A stretch of DNA of 64,000 nucleotides, taken from positions 100,198 through 164,197 of the forward strand of contig NZ_VFRR01000004.1 in NCBI RefSeq assembly GCF_006385675.1, in the 5' to 3' direction. A model generated the notes under the pieces. It saw only the letters and a list, made by a program, of their open reading frames with translations, did not search any database and had not been told where the DNA came from. Every line of letters starts with the position of its first letter. Positions within the stretch are counted from its first letter, which is position 1. The position numbers and the translations under genes are program-made. The stretch is from Maribrevibacterium harenarium. Lineage in GTDB: Bacteria > Pseudomonadota > Gammaproteobacteria > Pseudomonadales > Marinomonadaceae. Positions 50,835 to 59,281 of this stretch are shown here, one piece after another.

Positions 50835-51665
50835 ATGTTATTGAAATTTACAAAAATGCATGGCTTGGGTAACGACTTTGTGGTCGTCGACGCAGTGTCC
50901 CGTAAGGTATATTTTAATCCTGCACAAATTCAGCGTTTGAGTGATCGCAATCGCGGCATTGGTTTTGATCAACTACTGGTAGTGGAGCCGCCATCCAACC
51001 CTGAGTTAGATTTTCGCTACCGGATCTTTAACTCCGATGGTTCTGAAGTTGAGCACTGTGGTAATGGTGCTCGCTGTTTTGCCAAGTTTGTTACCGAGAA
51101 AGGCTTGACCAATAAAAATACGATTTTGGTGGAAACCAAACGTGGTCGTGCCCAGTTGAATATCCAAGCTAATGGCGACGTGCAGGTTGACATGGGAGCT
51201 CCAAGTTTTGTCCCTGCTGACCTGCCTTTCACTCCTGCTACAACTGCATCGCTTTACACTGTGCCAGTGGGAGCTGAGAGCGTCGAGTTGACACCGGTTT
51301 CGGTGGGTAATCCCCATGCAGTACTGAAGGTGGATGAACTTAGCGATGCCTTGGTAGAACGTATTGGTCCGCAGCTAGAATCCCATGACTGGTTTCCCAA
51401 CCGAGTCAATGTAGGCTTTATGCAGGTGCTGTCTGCGGACGAGATCAATCTGCGCGTGTTCGAACGTGGCGTAGGTGAAACTCAAGCCTGCGGTACCGGT
51501 GCTTGCGCCGCTGTCGTTGCTGGAATTAAGCAAGGTTGGTTGGCTCCTAGTGTGTTGGTGCATCTGCCTGGCGGTGATCTACGTATCGATTGGCAAGGAG
51601 AGGGAAGTTCCATTCTCATGACTGGCCCCGCTACTAAAGTTTTTGATGGTCAAATTTATCTATAA
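50835..51665 (+). CDS. dapF: Diaminopimelate epimerase DapF
   Basis: Interconverts LL- and meso-diaminopimelate. The 276-residue protein has both catalytic cysteines, C75 in EHCGNGARC and C219 in ETQACGTGACAAV, and begins KFTKMHGLGNDFVVVD. It follows lysA by 11 nt and precedes DUF484 by 9 nt. Confidence 0.97.
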   Translation: MLLKFTKMHGLGNDFVVVDAVSRKVYFNPAQIQRLSDRNRGIGFDQLLVVEPPSNPELDFRYRIFNSDGSEVEHCGNGARCFAKFVTEKGLTNKNTILVETKRGRAQLNIQANGDVQVDMGAPSFVPADLPFTPATTASLYTVPVGAESVELTPVSVGNPHAVLKVDELSDALVERIGPQLESHDWFPNRVNVGFMQVLSADEINLRVFERGVGETQACGTGACAAVVAGIKQGWLAPSVLVHLPGGDLRIDWQGEGSSILMTGPATKVFDGQIYL

Positions 51666-51674
51666 GGTTCAGTA

Positions 51675-52343
51675 ATGCAAGAAGCGGAAGTGGTTGCCTT
51701 TTTAGAGAAAAATCCCGATTTTTTCACGCGTCATCAAGGCTTGTTGGAAGAGTTAACTATTCCGCACCCTAATACCGGTAAAGCCATTTCCCTGCTTGAG
51801 CATCAAGTAATGTTGCTGCGTACTTCTACGGCCGATTTCAAAGCCCAATTTGAGCGGCTGGTGGACGTTGCCCGTGAAAACGAAGCAATCATGAAAAAAA
51901 GTCGACGCTTGGTACTCAAGTGTCTGACTTGTCAGGATCTTGATGATTTTGTCGCCGCTGTCAGTGAGTCAATGGCCGAAGACTTTCAGGTGCATTACCA
52001 ATCCTTGGTGTTGTTTCGTGATGAACCGCTAGATGGCGCTGTGCGTACCGCGCCTTGGCGGGATGCAGAGCCAATCCTTAAGGCTATGCTATCTAAACAG
52101 GGTTGCTACTGCGGCGTGCTCTCGGTGCGAGAGTCGGAGTTTCTGTTTATTGATGATAGCGATCGAGTGATGTCATCGGCGATTCTTCCGCTTATTTCCC
52201 ATGAGGGAGGCCAACTGGTGTATCACGGGGTATTAGCGCTTGGCTCTAACCGACTGAATCATTTTGATAAAGACAAGGGCTCCTTGTTCTTAGATTTTCT
52301 ATCCGATTTATTGAGTGCTATGGTGCTCCGACTGTTGAGGTAA
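51675..52343 (+). CDS. DUF484 family protein
   Basis: 222-residue DUF484 protein with the family opening VVAFLEKNPDFFTRHQGLLE, IPHPNTGKAISLLEHQVMLLR and a GAF-like second half ending LDFLSDLLSAMVLRLL. In many gammaproteobacteria it lies between dapF and xerC; here the next gene is the HAD hydrolase, 6 nt on, without xerC. Its function is not known. Confidence 0.9.
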   Translation: MQEAEVVAFLEKNPDFFTRHQGLLEELTIPHPNTGKAISLLEHQVMLLRTSTADFKAQFERLVDVARENEAIMKKSRRLVLKCLTCQDLDDFVAAVSESMAEDFQVHYQSLVLFRDEPLDGAVRTAPWRDAEPILKAMLSKQGCYCGVLSVRESEFLFIDDSDRVMSSAILPLISHEGGQLVYHGVLALGSNRLNHFDKDKGSLFLDFLSDLLSAMVLRLLR

Positions 52344-52349
52344 TACGGC

Positions 52350-53051
52350 ATGCTAGTGACCTTCGATTTAGACAATACCCTGTGGGACGTGGATCCCACA
52401 TTAATGCGGGCAGAACTAGCGATGCGTCACTGGTTTGAGGACAGATTCCCGAATTTTTATGGCGCACTCGGAGAGCGTGGCGTAAGCCATTACCGCCATG
52501 AAGTACTGCTGGATGAGCCTGCAATCAGCTTCAATGTTTCCCGGGTACGTTTGTTGATCTATACCCGTATGTTGAAAGACTATGGTCTGCCAGCGGAAGA
52601 AGCGGAATCCTTTGCGCGCATGGCATTTGACGCCTTTTATGATTGGCGCCAACGGGTTGATTTGTATCCTGGAGCGCGAGATGTATTACAGCAGTTGCGC
52701 GACCAGTATGCTATGGCAGTCATTACTAATGGCAATGCCGATGTCCATCACCCACATATCAGCCTAAACGAATATTTTGAGTTCGCTTTGCGGGCAGATC
52801 AGGTGGGGGTTGCTAAGCCAGACCCAGAAATTTTTGTTATGGCGGCAAAGCAAAAATCCGTACCGGTGACCTCGTTGATTCACGTGGGCGACAACCCAGA
52901 CGACGATATTTTTGGTGCATTAAATGCTGGTGCTCGTGCGATCTGGTTTAACCGCCATGGCGCCGGACGTTGGTTGCGAGACGACTGTGTACCGGATGCA
53001 GAAATTCATAATTTGTACGAACTACCAGAGGTACTGGCGCAACTTGTCTAA
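52350..53051 (+). CDS. yigB: HAD-family hydrolase (YigB-like)
   Basis: 233-residue HAD phosphatase with motif I TFDLDNTLWDVDP, motif II AVITNGNADV, a lysine in VGVAKPDPEIF and motif IV VGDNPDDDIFGALNAG. A helical cap lies between motifs I and II. YigB in E. coli is an FMN phosphatase downstream of xerC. Here it follows DUF484 directly and ends the lptM-lysA-dapF operon. Confidence 0.88.
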   Translation: MLVTFDLDNTLWDVDPTLMRAELAMRHWFEDRFPNFYGALGERGVSHYRHEVLLDEPAISFNVSRVRLLIYTRMLKDYGLPAEEAESFARMAFDAFYDWRQRVDLYPGARDVLQQLRDQYAMAVITNGNADVHHPHISLNEYFEFALRADQVGVAKPDPEIFVMAAKQKSVPVTSLIHVGDNPDDDIFGALNAGARAIWFNRHGAGRWLRDDCVPDAEIHNLYELPEVLAQLV

Positions 53052-53152
53052 TAGCAAACAACTATAGCGTAATTAGGATATTACGATTTTTACCGAGCCG
53101 TTTTGATGGTAGACTAGCGCTAAATCGAAACTAGATTGAAGGAATAAATGTA

Positions 53153-53479
53153 ATGAGCGAAAACACTATCCAAATTACCGACGCGCAATTCGCTGAAGAA
53201 GTTTTGAACTCTGATGTGCCTGTTGTAGTTGACTTCTGGGCACCATGGTGTGGTCCTTGTAAAATGATTGCGCCAGTTCTTGAAGATGTTGCGGCTGAAT
53301 TCTCTGGTCGTGTCAAAGTTGTGAAAATCAACGTTGATGAGAACCAAGAAACGGCTCCTAAGTACAACGTACGTGGTATCCCAACGTTGCTAGTTGTGAA
53401 AGGCGGTGAAGTGGTAGCGACTAAAGTCGGTGCTGTTTCCAAGTCTCAGCTAGTCGAGTTCGTAGAAAGCGCGATCTAA
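53153..53479 (+). CDS. trxA: Thioredoxin TrxA
   Basis: 108-residue thioredoxin-1 with active site W32-C33-G-P-C36 in [17 protein letters not shown] and the cis-proline region [13 protein letters not shown]. It reduces ribonucleotide reductase and other cytosolic proteins. Codon bias is high. It stands alone with its own terminator. Confidence 0.97.
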   Translation: MSENTIQITDAQFAEEVLNSDVPVVVDFWAPWCGPCKMIAPVLEDVAAEFSGRVKVVKINVDENQETAPKYNVRGIPTLLVVKGGEVVATKVGAVSKSQLVEFVESAI

Positions 53480-53521
53480 TCTAATTCGACCAGGTCAGTC
53501 ATTAGTGACGTGGTCTGTTTC

Positions 53522-53546
53522 AAAACCTCAGCAAAGCTGGGGTTTT
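53522..53546 (+). terminator. Terminator of trxA
   Basis: Stem AAAACCTCAGC / GCTGGGGTTTT with one G-U pair and a 3-nt loop, then further T residues. Confidence 0.9.
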
Positions 53547-53621
53547 TTTATGCCCAAATTTTGCCTCAACATGGCTTTCGTATCGTCCGTTGTGTTGCTA
53601 TTAAATGATTTAACCCTTTAA

Positions 53622-54902
53622 TTATCGATTGATCTTACTTTTCAACTGAGTTGAGAAACGACTGGTAAAGTCCCGTTTGATCCCCGCCACCTGCTGCAAA
53701 AAGGTCATTAGCTCTTGTTTTGATAAAGGGGCATCGTATGGGATCGTCACGGTGGACGGATTTTTGTGTTGACCGTGAATGCGGAATTCGTAGTGTAAAT
53801 GGGGGCCAGTCGCCCAACCTGTCTGGCCGACATAGGCGATTTCATCACCTTGAGATACGTCATCGCCTGCTTGTAACCCTGCTGCAAAACCACTCAGGTG
53901 GGCATACAAGGTAGAGTAACTCTGCCCATGATCGACGATCACAACATTGCCATACCCTTTTTGCTCCCCGATAAAGCTGATTCTGCCGCTGCCCGCTGCA
54001 AGTACTGGAATCCCTTCTGGTGCCGCATAATCGATGCCGTTATGTGGACGTTGCGTCTTAAAGATTGGATGCAACCGATTCGGGTTAAATCGCGAAGACA
54101 CTCGCCGATAGTCGAGAGGGGCACGTAAAAAACGCCGTTGTAGAGATAAGCCATCTGCGGTCAGATAGTAGGTGTTGCTTTCACCTTCGAAGCGAAAAGC
54201 CTCAAAATATCTGCCATTGTTAAAAAAAGCGAGCGCCTCAATTGTGGGTGAGGATACAGTTTTGCCGTTACGAGTATGACGGTTAAGTAGAACGGCGAGG
54301 TGGTCTCCAGTGCGTAAATCGAGCGCAAAATCGATCTCTGAGGCAAGAATTTGGCTGATGGTTTGAATCGTTGCCGCCGAGAGGCCTGCCGCCTGCGCAT
54401 CTTGCTGTAGCGACCGCGAGATAGATACCTCTCGATAGTCTTTGTTTGATTCGACAGCCAACGCTATTTGCTTACTATGACAACCATTATCTTGGAAGCT
54501 AAAGTGCGTTTCAGTCGCGTCACCGGAGCGAAGTATCAGTTGATGTACGTGGTTATCTCTTTGTGTATAACGAATTTCAATTTCTTGTCCAGGTTGCAGT
54601 TTATTAAGAAGTGCTCCGTGCTCCGTTTGTAACAACTGGTAGGATTGAGCCGCGTCGAGTCCATGGCTTTGAAAAATGGCTGAAAGGGAGTCACCCGGCT
54701 TAACGCTAATGTTTAACTGGGTCGGTGGCGCGTAGGTGGGGCTTTGGTTGGTTGTGGGCTGACTGATAAGGGTTGTGACCGGTTGATTGGTGGCGACTTG
54801 AGTCTGCGTCAATAATACAGGATCAGATGAAGGGCTGAGTAATAACCCAGCGCCGGTGCCCACGAGCACAACGGATAGCAACGGCAAGATATATCGTCTC
54901 AA
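53622..54902 (-). CDS. M23-family peptidoglycan endopeptidase (MepM-like)
   Basis: 426 residues with an N-terminal signal or membrane anchor (about 3-20, RYILPLLSVVLVGTGAGLLL). A LysM/OapA-like cell-wall module (about 68-120, ISVKPGDSLSAIFQSHGLD) and a C-terminal LytM/M23 domain follow. Zinc ligands are in HNGIDYAAPEGIP and GPHLHYEFRIHG. These enzymes cut peptide cross-links to let the wall expand. It is divergent from tyrS, the same neighbour as in many Oceanospirillales and Pseudomonas. Confidence 0.92.
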   Translation of the reverse strand: MRRYILPLLSVVLVGTGAGLLLSPSSDPVLLTQTQVATNQPVTTLISQPTTNQSPTYAPPTQLNISVKPGDSLSAIFQSHGLDAAQSYQLLQTEHGALLNKLQPGQEIEIRYTQRDNHVHQLILRSGDATETHFSFQDNGCHSKQIALAVESNKDYREVSISRSLQQDAQAAGLSAATIQTISQILASEIDFALDLRTGDHLAVLLNRHTRNGKTVSSPTIEALAFFNNGRYFEAFRFEGESNTYYLTADGLSLQRRFLRAPLDYRRVSSRFNPNRLHPIFKTQRPHNGIDYAAPEGIPVLAAGSGRISFIGEQKGYGNVVIVDHGQSYSTLYAHLSGFAAGLQAGDDVSQGDEIAYVGQTGWATGPHLHYEFRIHGQHKNPSTVTIPYDAPLSKQELMTFLQQVAGIKRDFTSRFSTQLKSKINR

Positions 54903-54930
54903 AACGCACCTGAAAATTTATATTAAGTGC

Positions 54931-54960
54931 TTAGAATTCTATCAATCTTGCCTATATAAT
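54931..54960 (+). promoter_or_regulatory. Promoter of tyrS
   Basis: TATAAT at 54955-54960 with TTAGAA 18 bp upstream (weak -35, 3 of 6), about 42 nt before the tyrS ATG. Confidence 0.5.
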
Positions 54961-55001
54961 GGCAGGCCTTAACCATCAACTAAACAGGAAATGGATCAAC
55001 A

Positions 55002-56306
55002 ATGACAGTAGGTAACTTCGACCTTTTGGCTGATTTACAAGCCCGTGGGCTGATTGCTCAAATGACATCTGAAGAGGAGCTGCGTGCTCATCTGGCCGAA
55101 GGCTCTCGTACCCTGTATTGTGGCTTCGATCCTACCGCGGACAGTTTACACCTAGGCCATTTGGTACCACTACTGGTGCTGAAGCGTTTCCAAGATGCTG
55201 GACACCACCCGATTGCCCTAGTTGGCGGTGCCACTGGTTTGATCGGTGACCCAAGTTTTAAAGCCTCTGAACGTCAATTAAACACCCCAGATGTGGTGGC
55301 TGGCTGGGCAGATAAAATCCGCGGGCAAGTCAGTCAATTTATCAAATTCGAAGAGTGTGCCAACCCAGCTCGTGTGGTAAACAACTTGGATTGGGCTGGC
55401 AATATGAATGTGTTGGACTTCCTACGTGATGTGGGTAAGCACTTTTCTGTTAACGCCATGATCAACAAAGAGTCGGTACAGCAGCGCTTGAATCGTGAAG
55501 GGGCTGGGATTTCTTTTACCGAGTTTTCGTATGCCCTGTTGCAAGGGATGGACTTTGCTGAATTGAATCGTGAGTACGGTTGTACTTTACAAATTGGTGG
55601 CAGTGACCAATGGGGTAATATCGTTGGTGGTATTGATCTTTCACGTCGCCAAAATCAATCCCAAGCATTTGGCATGACAGTGCCTTTAGTGACCAAAGCA
55701 GATGGTACTAAATTTGGTAAGACAGAATCTGGCGCCGTTTGGCTTGACCCTGCGAAAACGTCTCAATATGCCTTCTACCAGTTCTGGATGAATACTGCAG
55801 ATGCGGACGTGTACAAGTTCCTCAACTACTTTACTTTCTTGCCAGTGGCAGAGATTCAAGCGATCGAGCAAGCTGACAAAGACAGTGGCGGTAAGCCGCA
55901 GGCGCAAGCAATTTTGGCCCGTGAGGTAACGCGTTTGGTACACGGCGAAGAAGGTTTGGCCGCTGCTGAACGCATTACCAAAGCGCTATTTAGCGGCGAT
56001 GTGGCTGAACTGAGTGAACAGGATTTAGAGCAAATTCAGTTGGATGGTTTACCAAGTAGTTCCCTCGCTGGAGTAGAGCTTGCGAATACCCCACTAACCA
56101 CCTTGCTCGCCGACGCTGGCCTTGCTGCCAGTGGTAAACAGGTAAAAGATGCGCTTCAACGCAATTCTGTCTTCATTAACGGTGTTGCCAAAGGCATGGA
56201 TGACAATATGAGTGCTGCTGATATCTTTGTGGCGGAAAATGGTTACTACGGCAAGTACTTCCTCGTGAAGCTTGGTAAGAAAAAACACCACCTTTTTGCA
56301 CTGTAA
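55002..56306 (+). CDS. tyrS: Tyrosyl-tRNA synthetase
   Basis: Class I synthetase of 434 residues. The HIGH-type motif is H50-L-G-H53 in [13 protein letters not shown], the KMSKS-type motif is K237-F-G-K-T, and [12 protein letters not shown] binds tyrosine. A C-terminal S4 domain (about 360-434) binds the tRNA. The long, TyrS type-1-like form with KFGKT is complete. A terminator follows. Confidence 0.97.
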   Translation: MTVGNFDLLADLQARGLIAQMTSEEELRAHLAEGSRTLYCGFDPTADSLHLGHLVPLLVLKRFQDAGHHPIALVGGATGLIGDPSFKASERQLNTPDVVAGWADKIRGQVSQFIKFEECANPARVVNNLDWAGNMNVLDFLRDVGKHFSVNAMINKESVQQRLNREGAGISFTEFSYALLQGMDFAELNREYGCTLQIGGSDQWGNIVGGIDLSRRQNQSQAFGMTVPLVTKADGTKFGKTESGAVWLDPAKTSQYAFYQFWMNTADADVYKFLNYFTFLPVAEIQAIEQADKDSGGKPQAQAILAREVTRLVHGEEGLAAAERITKALFSGDVAELSEQDLEQIQLDGLPSSSLAGVELANTPLTTLLADAGLAASGKQVKDALQRNSVFINGVAKGMDDNMSAADIFVAENGYYGKYFLVKLGKKKHHLFAL

Positions 56307-56332
56307 GCATTGCTCTAGCATCCAATAATAAT

Positions 56333-56355
56333 GCCCGCTTCAAAAGCGGGCTTTT
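56333..56355 (+). terminator. Terminator of tyrS
   Basis: Perfect 8-bp stem GCCCGCTT / AAGCGGGC with a 3-nt loop, followed by TTTTT. Confidence 0.92.
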
Positions 56356-56401
56356 TATTTTGGGTGAGAAGCTTCTAGTAAACTCTATCAGCTTTAGCGG
56401 A

Positions 56402-56824
56402 TTAAGGGTCGAGCTTGATGACTTCATCCAACAATTTACTTAACTGATTTAATTTCTTTTCCCCTAACTGGCCAATAAGTTTGGCGTAGGCTGCATCCAC
56501 ATCAGGGCTATGATCGTCAACCAGCTTTCGTGCTGCGTCGGTGAGTTCGAGCAGTGTAATACGCTGATCTTGTGATGAGCGTCGGCGGCTTATCATGCCA
56601 TCTTCTACAAAGCGATTGATAATGCGAGTAAGGCTAGGGCTCAGTATGCAGCATAGGTCGGCAAGTTGTTTTGCTTCAAGCTCGCCGTGGTCATTCAATA
56701 CCCTCAAAACGCGCCATTGTTGTTCTGTGAAGCCGGCTTCTTGGAGTACCGGGCGGAAAAAAGTCATCGCCGATTCCCGTGCACGAAGCAGTTGTAGGGT
56801 AAGAGATTCTTCAAGTTTTTTCAT
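56402..56824 (-). CDS. MarR-family regulator, HpaR-like
   Basis: 140-residue winged-helix MarR protein. SLTLQLLRARESAMTFFRPV, FTEQQWRVLRVLND and LCCILSPSLTRIINRFVEDG align well with HpaR, the repressor of homoprotocatechuate degradation operons. No hpa catabolic gene is in this window. It is the last gene of a leftward unit AraC - Bcr/CflA exporter - MarR (64 nt after the exporter) and probably senses an aromatic or phenolic ligand. Confidence 0.85.
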   Translation of the reverse strand: MKKLEESLTLQLLRARESAMTFFRPVLQEAGFTEQQWRVLRVLNDHGELEAKQLADLCCILSPSLTRIINRFVEDGMISRRRSSQDQRITLLELTDAARKLVDDHSPDVDAAYAKLIGQLGEKKLNQLSKLLDEVIKLDP

Positions 56825-56888
56825 AAATTGGGCTTATGGTGATACTGATCCAACAGGGTTTGATAAAAAAGGCGATTATAAAGGCAAA

Positions 56889-58064
56889 TCACGGAGTTGA
56901 TAGCACTTGTTTGCGCCTAGCGATGTGATGCACTCCTGATGCAAAAAACGTACAAAGTAGCACTAAAATCGGCAAAGCCAGAGCCCAACCTTGAGTGAGA
57001 GTGGGGGAGGCCTGAGAGCAAACCGCCCCGAAAGCAAGCTGTAAGAACCCCATTAAGCCCGCCGCCATACCCGCATTGGCGGAACCGCCAGCGATAGCGG
57101 CAGATTGGTATGAAGGTTGGCTGATACCACGTCCGAGAGTAACTAAACACATCGGTAAGAAAAGTGAAGCGTATCCCACTTCGTAGACTGCGCCAGCGCC
57201 AACCATCAAAATAGCGCCGGAAAGCGCCACCATATTACCAAGACTGATGGCTTGATTGACCTCTAAAAAGCGATTCACGTAGGTGCTCAGGTAGCCACCT
57301 AACATAAACGCAAGGGTGATGGTCATAAACCAATAGCCAAAATGGATCCCTTCGGCATCAAAGTTGCGGGTCAAATGGGGAGAAGCGCTAACGAAAAAGT
57401 AAAAACTGCAGGCTAACAAGGTGTTCGCTGCAGCGTGGGCGCGAAACTCATTATTTTTGAGTAAAGTGCGATATTGTTGCAAGGTTTGCTTTATTGAGCT
57501 GCGTTTTGCACTATTCGCGTTTGCAGAAACATGGGTGTGGCTTAACACCAATAGCACCATACTCATAATGGCGGACATCAAGAAAATATAACCCCAGCCA
57601 AACCAATTGCTAATATAACTGCCCAATAGCGGTGCAATGCTTTGTGATAAGGCGATGGCCATGATGATGTAGCCCATTTTTTGCGGGGCTACCTTCGAGC
57701 CATAACTCTCTACTAATAGTGCTCGAGAAATGGACATCATCGCTGCACCGCCAAACCCTTGAAGGATGCGCCCCAGCAATAACATCTCGATGCTCCAGTG
57801 CATCAACGCAAAGACACTACCAATAAGAAAACTAAACAGACCGATATGAAGGCTGCGTTTCAAACCAAAGTTACTCGTCAATCCCCCGATAGAAAGTTGG
57901 CCAATTGCTAATGCCGCTAGATACAGGGATAGACTAAGCTGGGCGACACCCGTGGAGACAGACAAGTCGTCAGAGATCAGTGGCAGCGCGGGTAATACCG
58001 CGTTTAATGCAATTGGGCTGACCATCGCCATTAATACCAGGGTTGGCATGGGGGTTGGCTTCAT
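56889..58064 (-). CDS. Bcr/CflA-type drug-resistance MFS exporter
   Basis: 391 residues with about 12 membrane helices, from the ATG at 58064, which has an AGGAG site 6 nt upstream. The N-terminal PIALNAVLPALPLISDDL and GPLSD-like IGGLTSNFGLKRSLHIGLF loops and RILQGFGGAAMMSISRALL (helices 2-5) match the Bcr/CflA proton-drug antiporter group. It lies between the AraC and MarR genes in one unit, so its substrate may be the ligand those regulators sense. Confidence 0.85.
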   Translation of the reverse strand: MKPTPMPTLVLMAMVSPIALNAVLPALPLISDDLSVSTGVAQLSLSLYLAALAIGQLSIGGLTSNFGLKRSLHIGLFSFLIGSVFALMHWSIEMLLLGRILQGFGGAAMMSISRALLVESYGSKVAPQKMGYIIMAIALSQSIAPLLGSYISNWFGWGYIFLMSAIMSMVLLVLSHTHVSANANSAKRSSIKQTLQQYRTLLKNNEFRAHAAANTLLACSFYFFVSASPHLTRNFDAEGIHFGYWFMTITLAFMLGGYLSTYVNRFLEVNQAISLGNMVALSGAILMVGAGAVYEVGYASLFLPMCLVTLGRGISQPSYQSAAIAGGSANAGMAAGLMGFLQLAFGAVCSQASPTLTQGWALALPILVLLCTFFASGVHHIARRKQVLSTP

Positions 58065-58094
58065 TTTGTCTCCTATATTGAAGTTCACACCTAT

Positions 58095-59036
58095 TTAGTG
58101 TGGATTAAAGCGCGTTTGTGTTTGTCTAGGGGTTTCGCCAAAGCACTGCTTATAGGCACGACTGAAGTGTGCCGAGTGGTTAAAGCCCCAACGGAACGCT
58201 ATCTCGGTAATAGAAAGATGTGGTGAGCAGATCAGCTCTTCTCGGCTTTTCTTCAAGCGCTCGCGCCAGATATAGCGATTGACGGCTACCCCGTGGCTTT
58301 CAAAGGCGCGTGATAATTGGCGTGTGGTCACGGCAAAATGCTGGCTTAGATGGTCGACACTCAGATCGTTTTCTGCCAAATGACTATCTATGTATTCTTG
58401 ACACTGGCGAAACAGTAGTCTCAAGTAACTATTGGATTTTTTTCCAGTAGCAACAGTTAGCAGAGACTGTATATGCTGGATTACTTCTTCCGCTCGGATG
58501 ATGCTTTCTCTGCCACTAAGAGGTTGGCGTAGCAGCTTCAATATTGCTTCGGTTGATGAGGCACCACTGGTGAGATGCTTATCAATTTTTAACAGCTGAC
58601 CGTTTGGAAGCTGGTTTTCCTCAAATAGATGTCTGGGCATATCTAATACGTACATGCTCATGTCATCTGGGAAACCGTGGCCGTAAGGTTGGCTCGTGTC
58701 GTAGATCACCATATCTCCGGGAGAGTGCTGAGCACTTAACGTACCTTGGTAGGAATAACCGCTCCCTTTTGTCATCAGGCACGCAAAAATACTGTCGCGC
58801 TTGTCATTCTCGATCCCTAGACAACTTCTGTGAACCGAATGAGTGTTGGCGGCTATTTCATTTACCCGTAGGACTTCCAAATCCCGCTGAGTGAGCATGG
58901 CTTCAATTTCAGTGTTTCGCTGAGCTGGGCAATCAATATCAATGAGATATTTATCAACGTTGCTTACCCAAAAGTCGTGTCTTTGTGCCACGGGAACATG
59001 CTTCGTTGAGATCACTATTTCGTTAGATAAAGACAT
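58095..59036 (-). CDS. AraC-family regulator (FeaR/AraC_binding_2-like)
   Basis: 313 residues from the Met at 59036 (AGAGGAAAAG just upstream). The first 200 residues form a cupin-type ligand domain of the kind found in FeaR (VPVAQRHDFWVSNVDKYL, MTKGSGYSYQ, DMVIYDTSQPYGHGFPDDM). The last 100 form two helix-turn-helix motifs (LSVDHLSQHFAVTTRQLSRAFE, LSITEIAFRWGFNHSAHFSRAY). It probably activates the divergent GMC-MFS-ALDH operon and heads its own unit with the exporter and MarR genes. Confidence 0.87.
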   Translation of the reverse strand: MSLSNEIVISTKHVPVAQRHDFWVSNVDKYLIDIDCPAQRNTEIEAMLTQRDLEVLRVNEIAANTHSVHRSCLGIENDKRDSIFACLMTKGSGYSYQGTLSAQHSPGDMVIYDTSQPYGHGFPDDMSMYVLDMPRHLFEENQLPNGQLLKIDKHLTSGASSTEAILKLLRQPLSGRESIIRAEEVIQHIQSLLTVATGKKSNSYLRLLFRQCQEYIDSHLAENDLSVDHLSQHFAVTTRQLSRAFESHGVAVNRYIWRERLKKSREELICSPHLSITEIAFRWGFNHSAHFSRAYKQCFGETPRQTQTRFNPH

Positions 59037-59094
59037 CTTTTCCTCTCTTATTCTTGTCATGCGTGTTGAGAGTCAATGGTTAAAGAGCCGACAG

Positions 59095-59113
59095 TTCTCG
59101 ATCATACCGAGAA
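59095..59113. promoter_or_regulatory. Inverted repeat near the AraC promoter
   Basis: TTCTCG-N7-CGAGAA in the divergent control region. On the minus strand it overlaps the likely araC -10 (TATGAT) and could be a regulator site. Confidence 0.45.
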
Positions 59114-59119
59114 TAGCAA

Positions 59120-59143
59120 AATTAGTAAACATGTTAACTAATT
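59120..59143. promoter_or_regulatory. 24-bp near-perfect palindrome, candidate operator
   Basis: Arms AATTAGT / ACTAATT around an ACATGT core, with one mismatched pair in 12. On the minus strand it contains TTTACT, which is 17 bp from TATGAT, a fair promoter for the AraC-exporter-MarR unit. Symmetry and length fit a MarR-type dimer site; AraC proteins prefer direct repeats. The 245-nt gap holds no gene. Confidence 0.55.
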
Positions 59144-59237
59144 GACGGCTTTATGCGCTTTTCGTCTTGCCTGATTAATTCTATTGTCCCGTTAAGTTAA
59201 AAATCGAAGTGTAGTGCTGAGTAAACTTATTTTCGAG

Positions 59238-59251
59238 TCTGTACATACAGA
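59238..59251. promoter_or_regulatory. Inverted repeat before the GMC gene
   Basis: TCTGTA-CA-TACAGA, a perfect 14-bp inverted repeat 30 nt before the GMC oxidoreductase start. It could be an operator or part of the leader. It is too short for a LexA box (CTG-N6-CAG instead of CTG-N10-CAG). Confidence 0.4.
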
Positions 59252-59281
59252 AAAAGAACAAAAACAATCACGAGGTTTACT

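Noticed and set aside
59238..59251. Possible LexA box
   Set aside because: CTG and CAG are 6 nt apart instead of the required 10.
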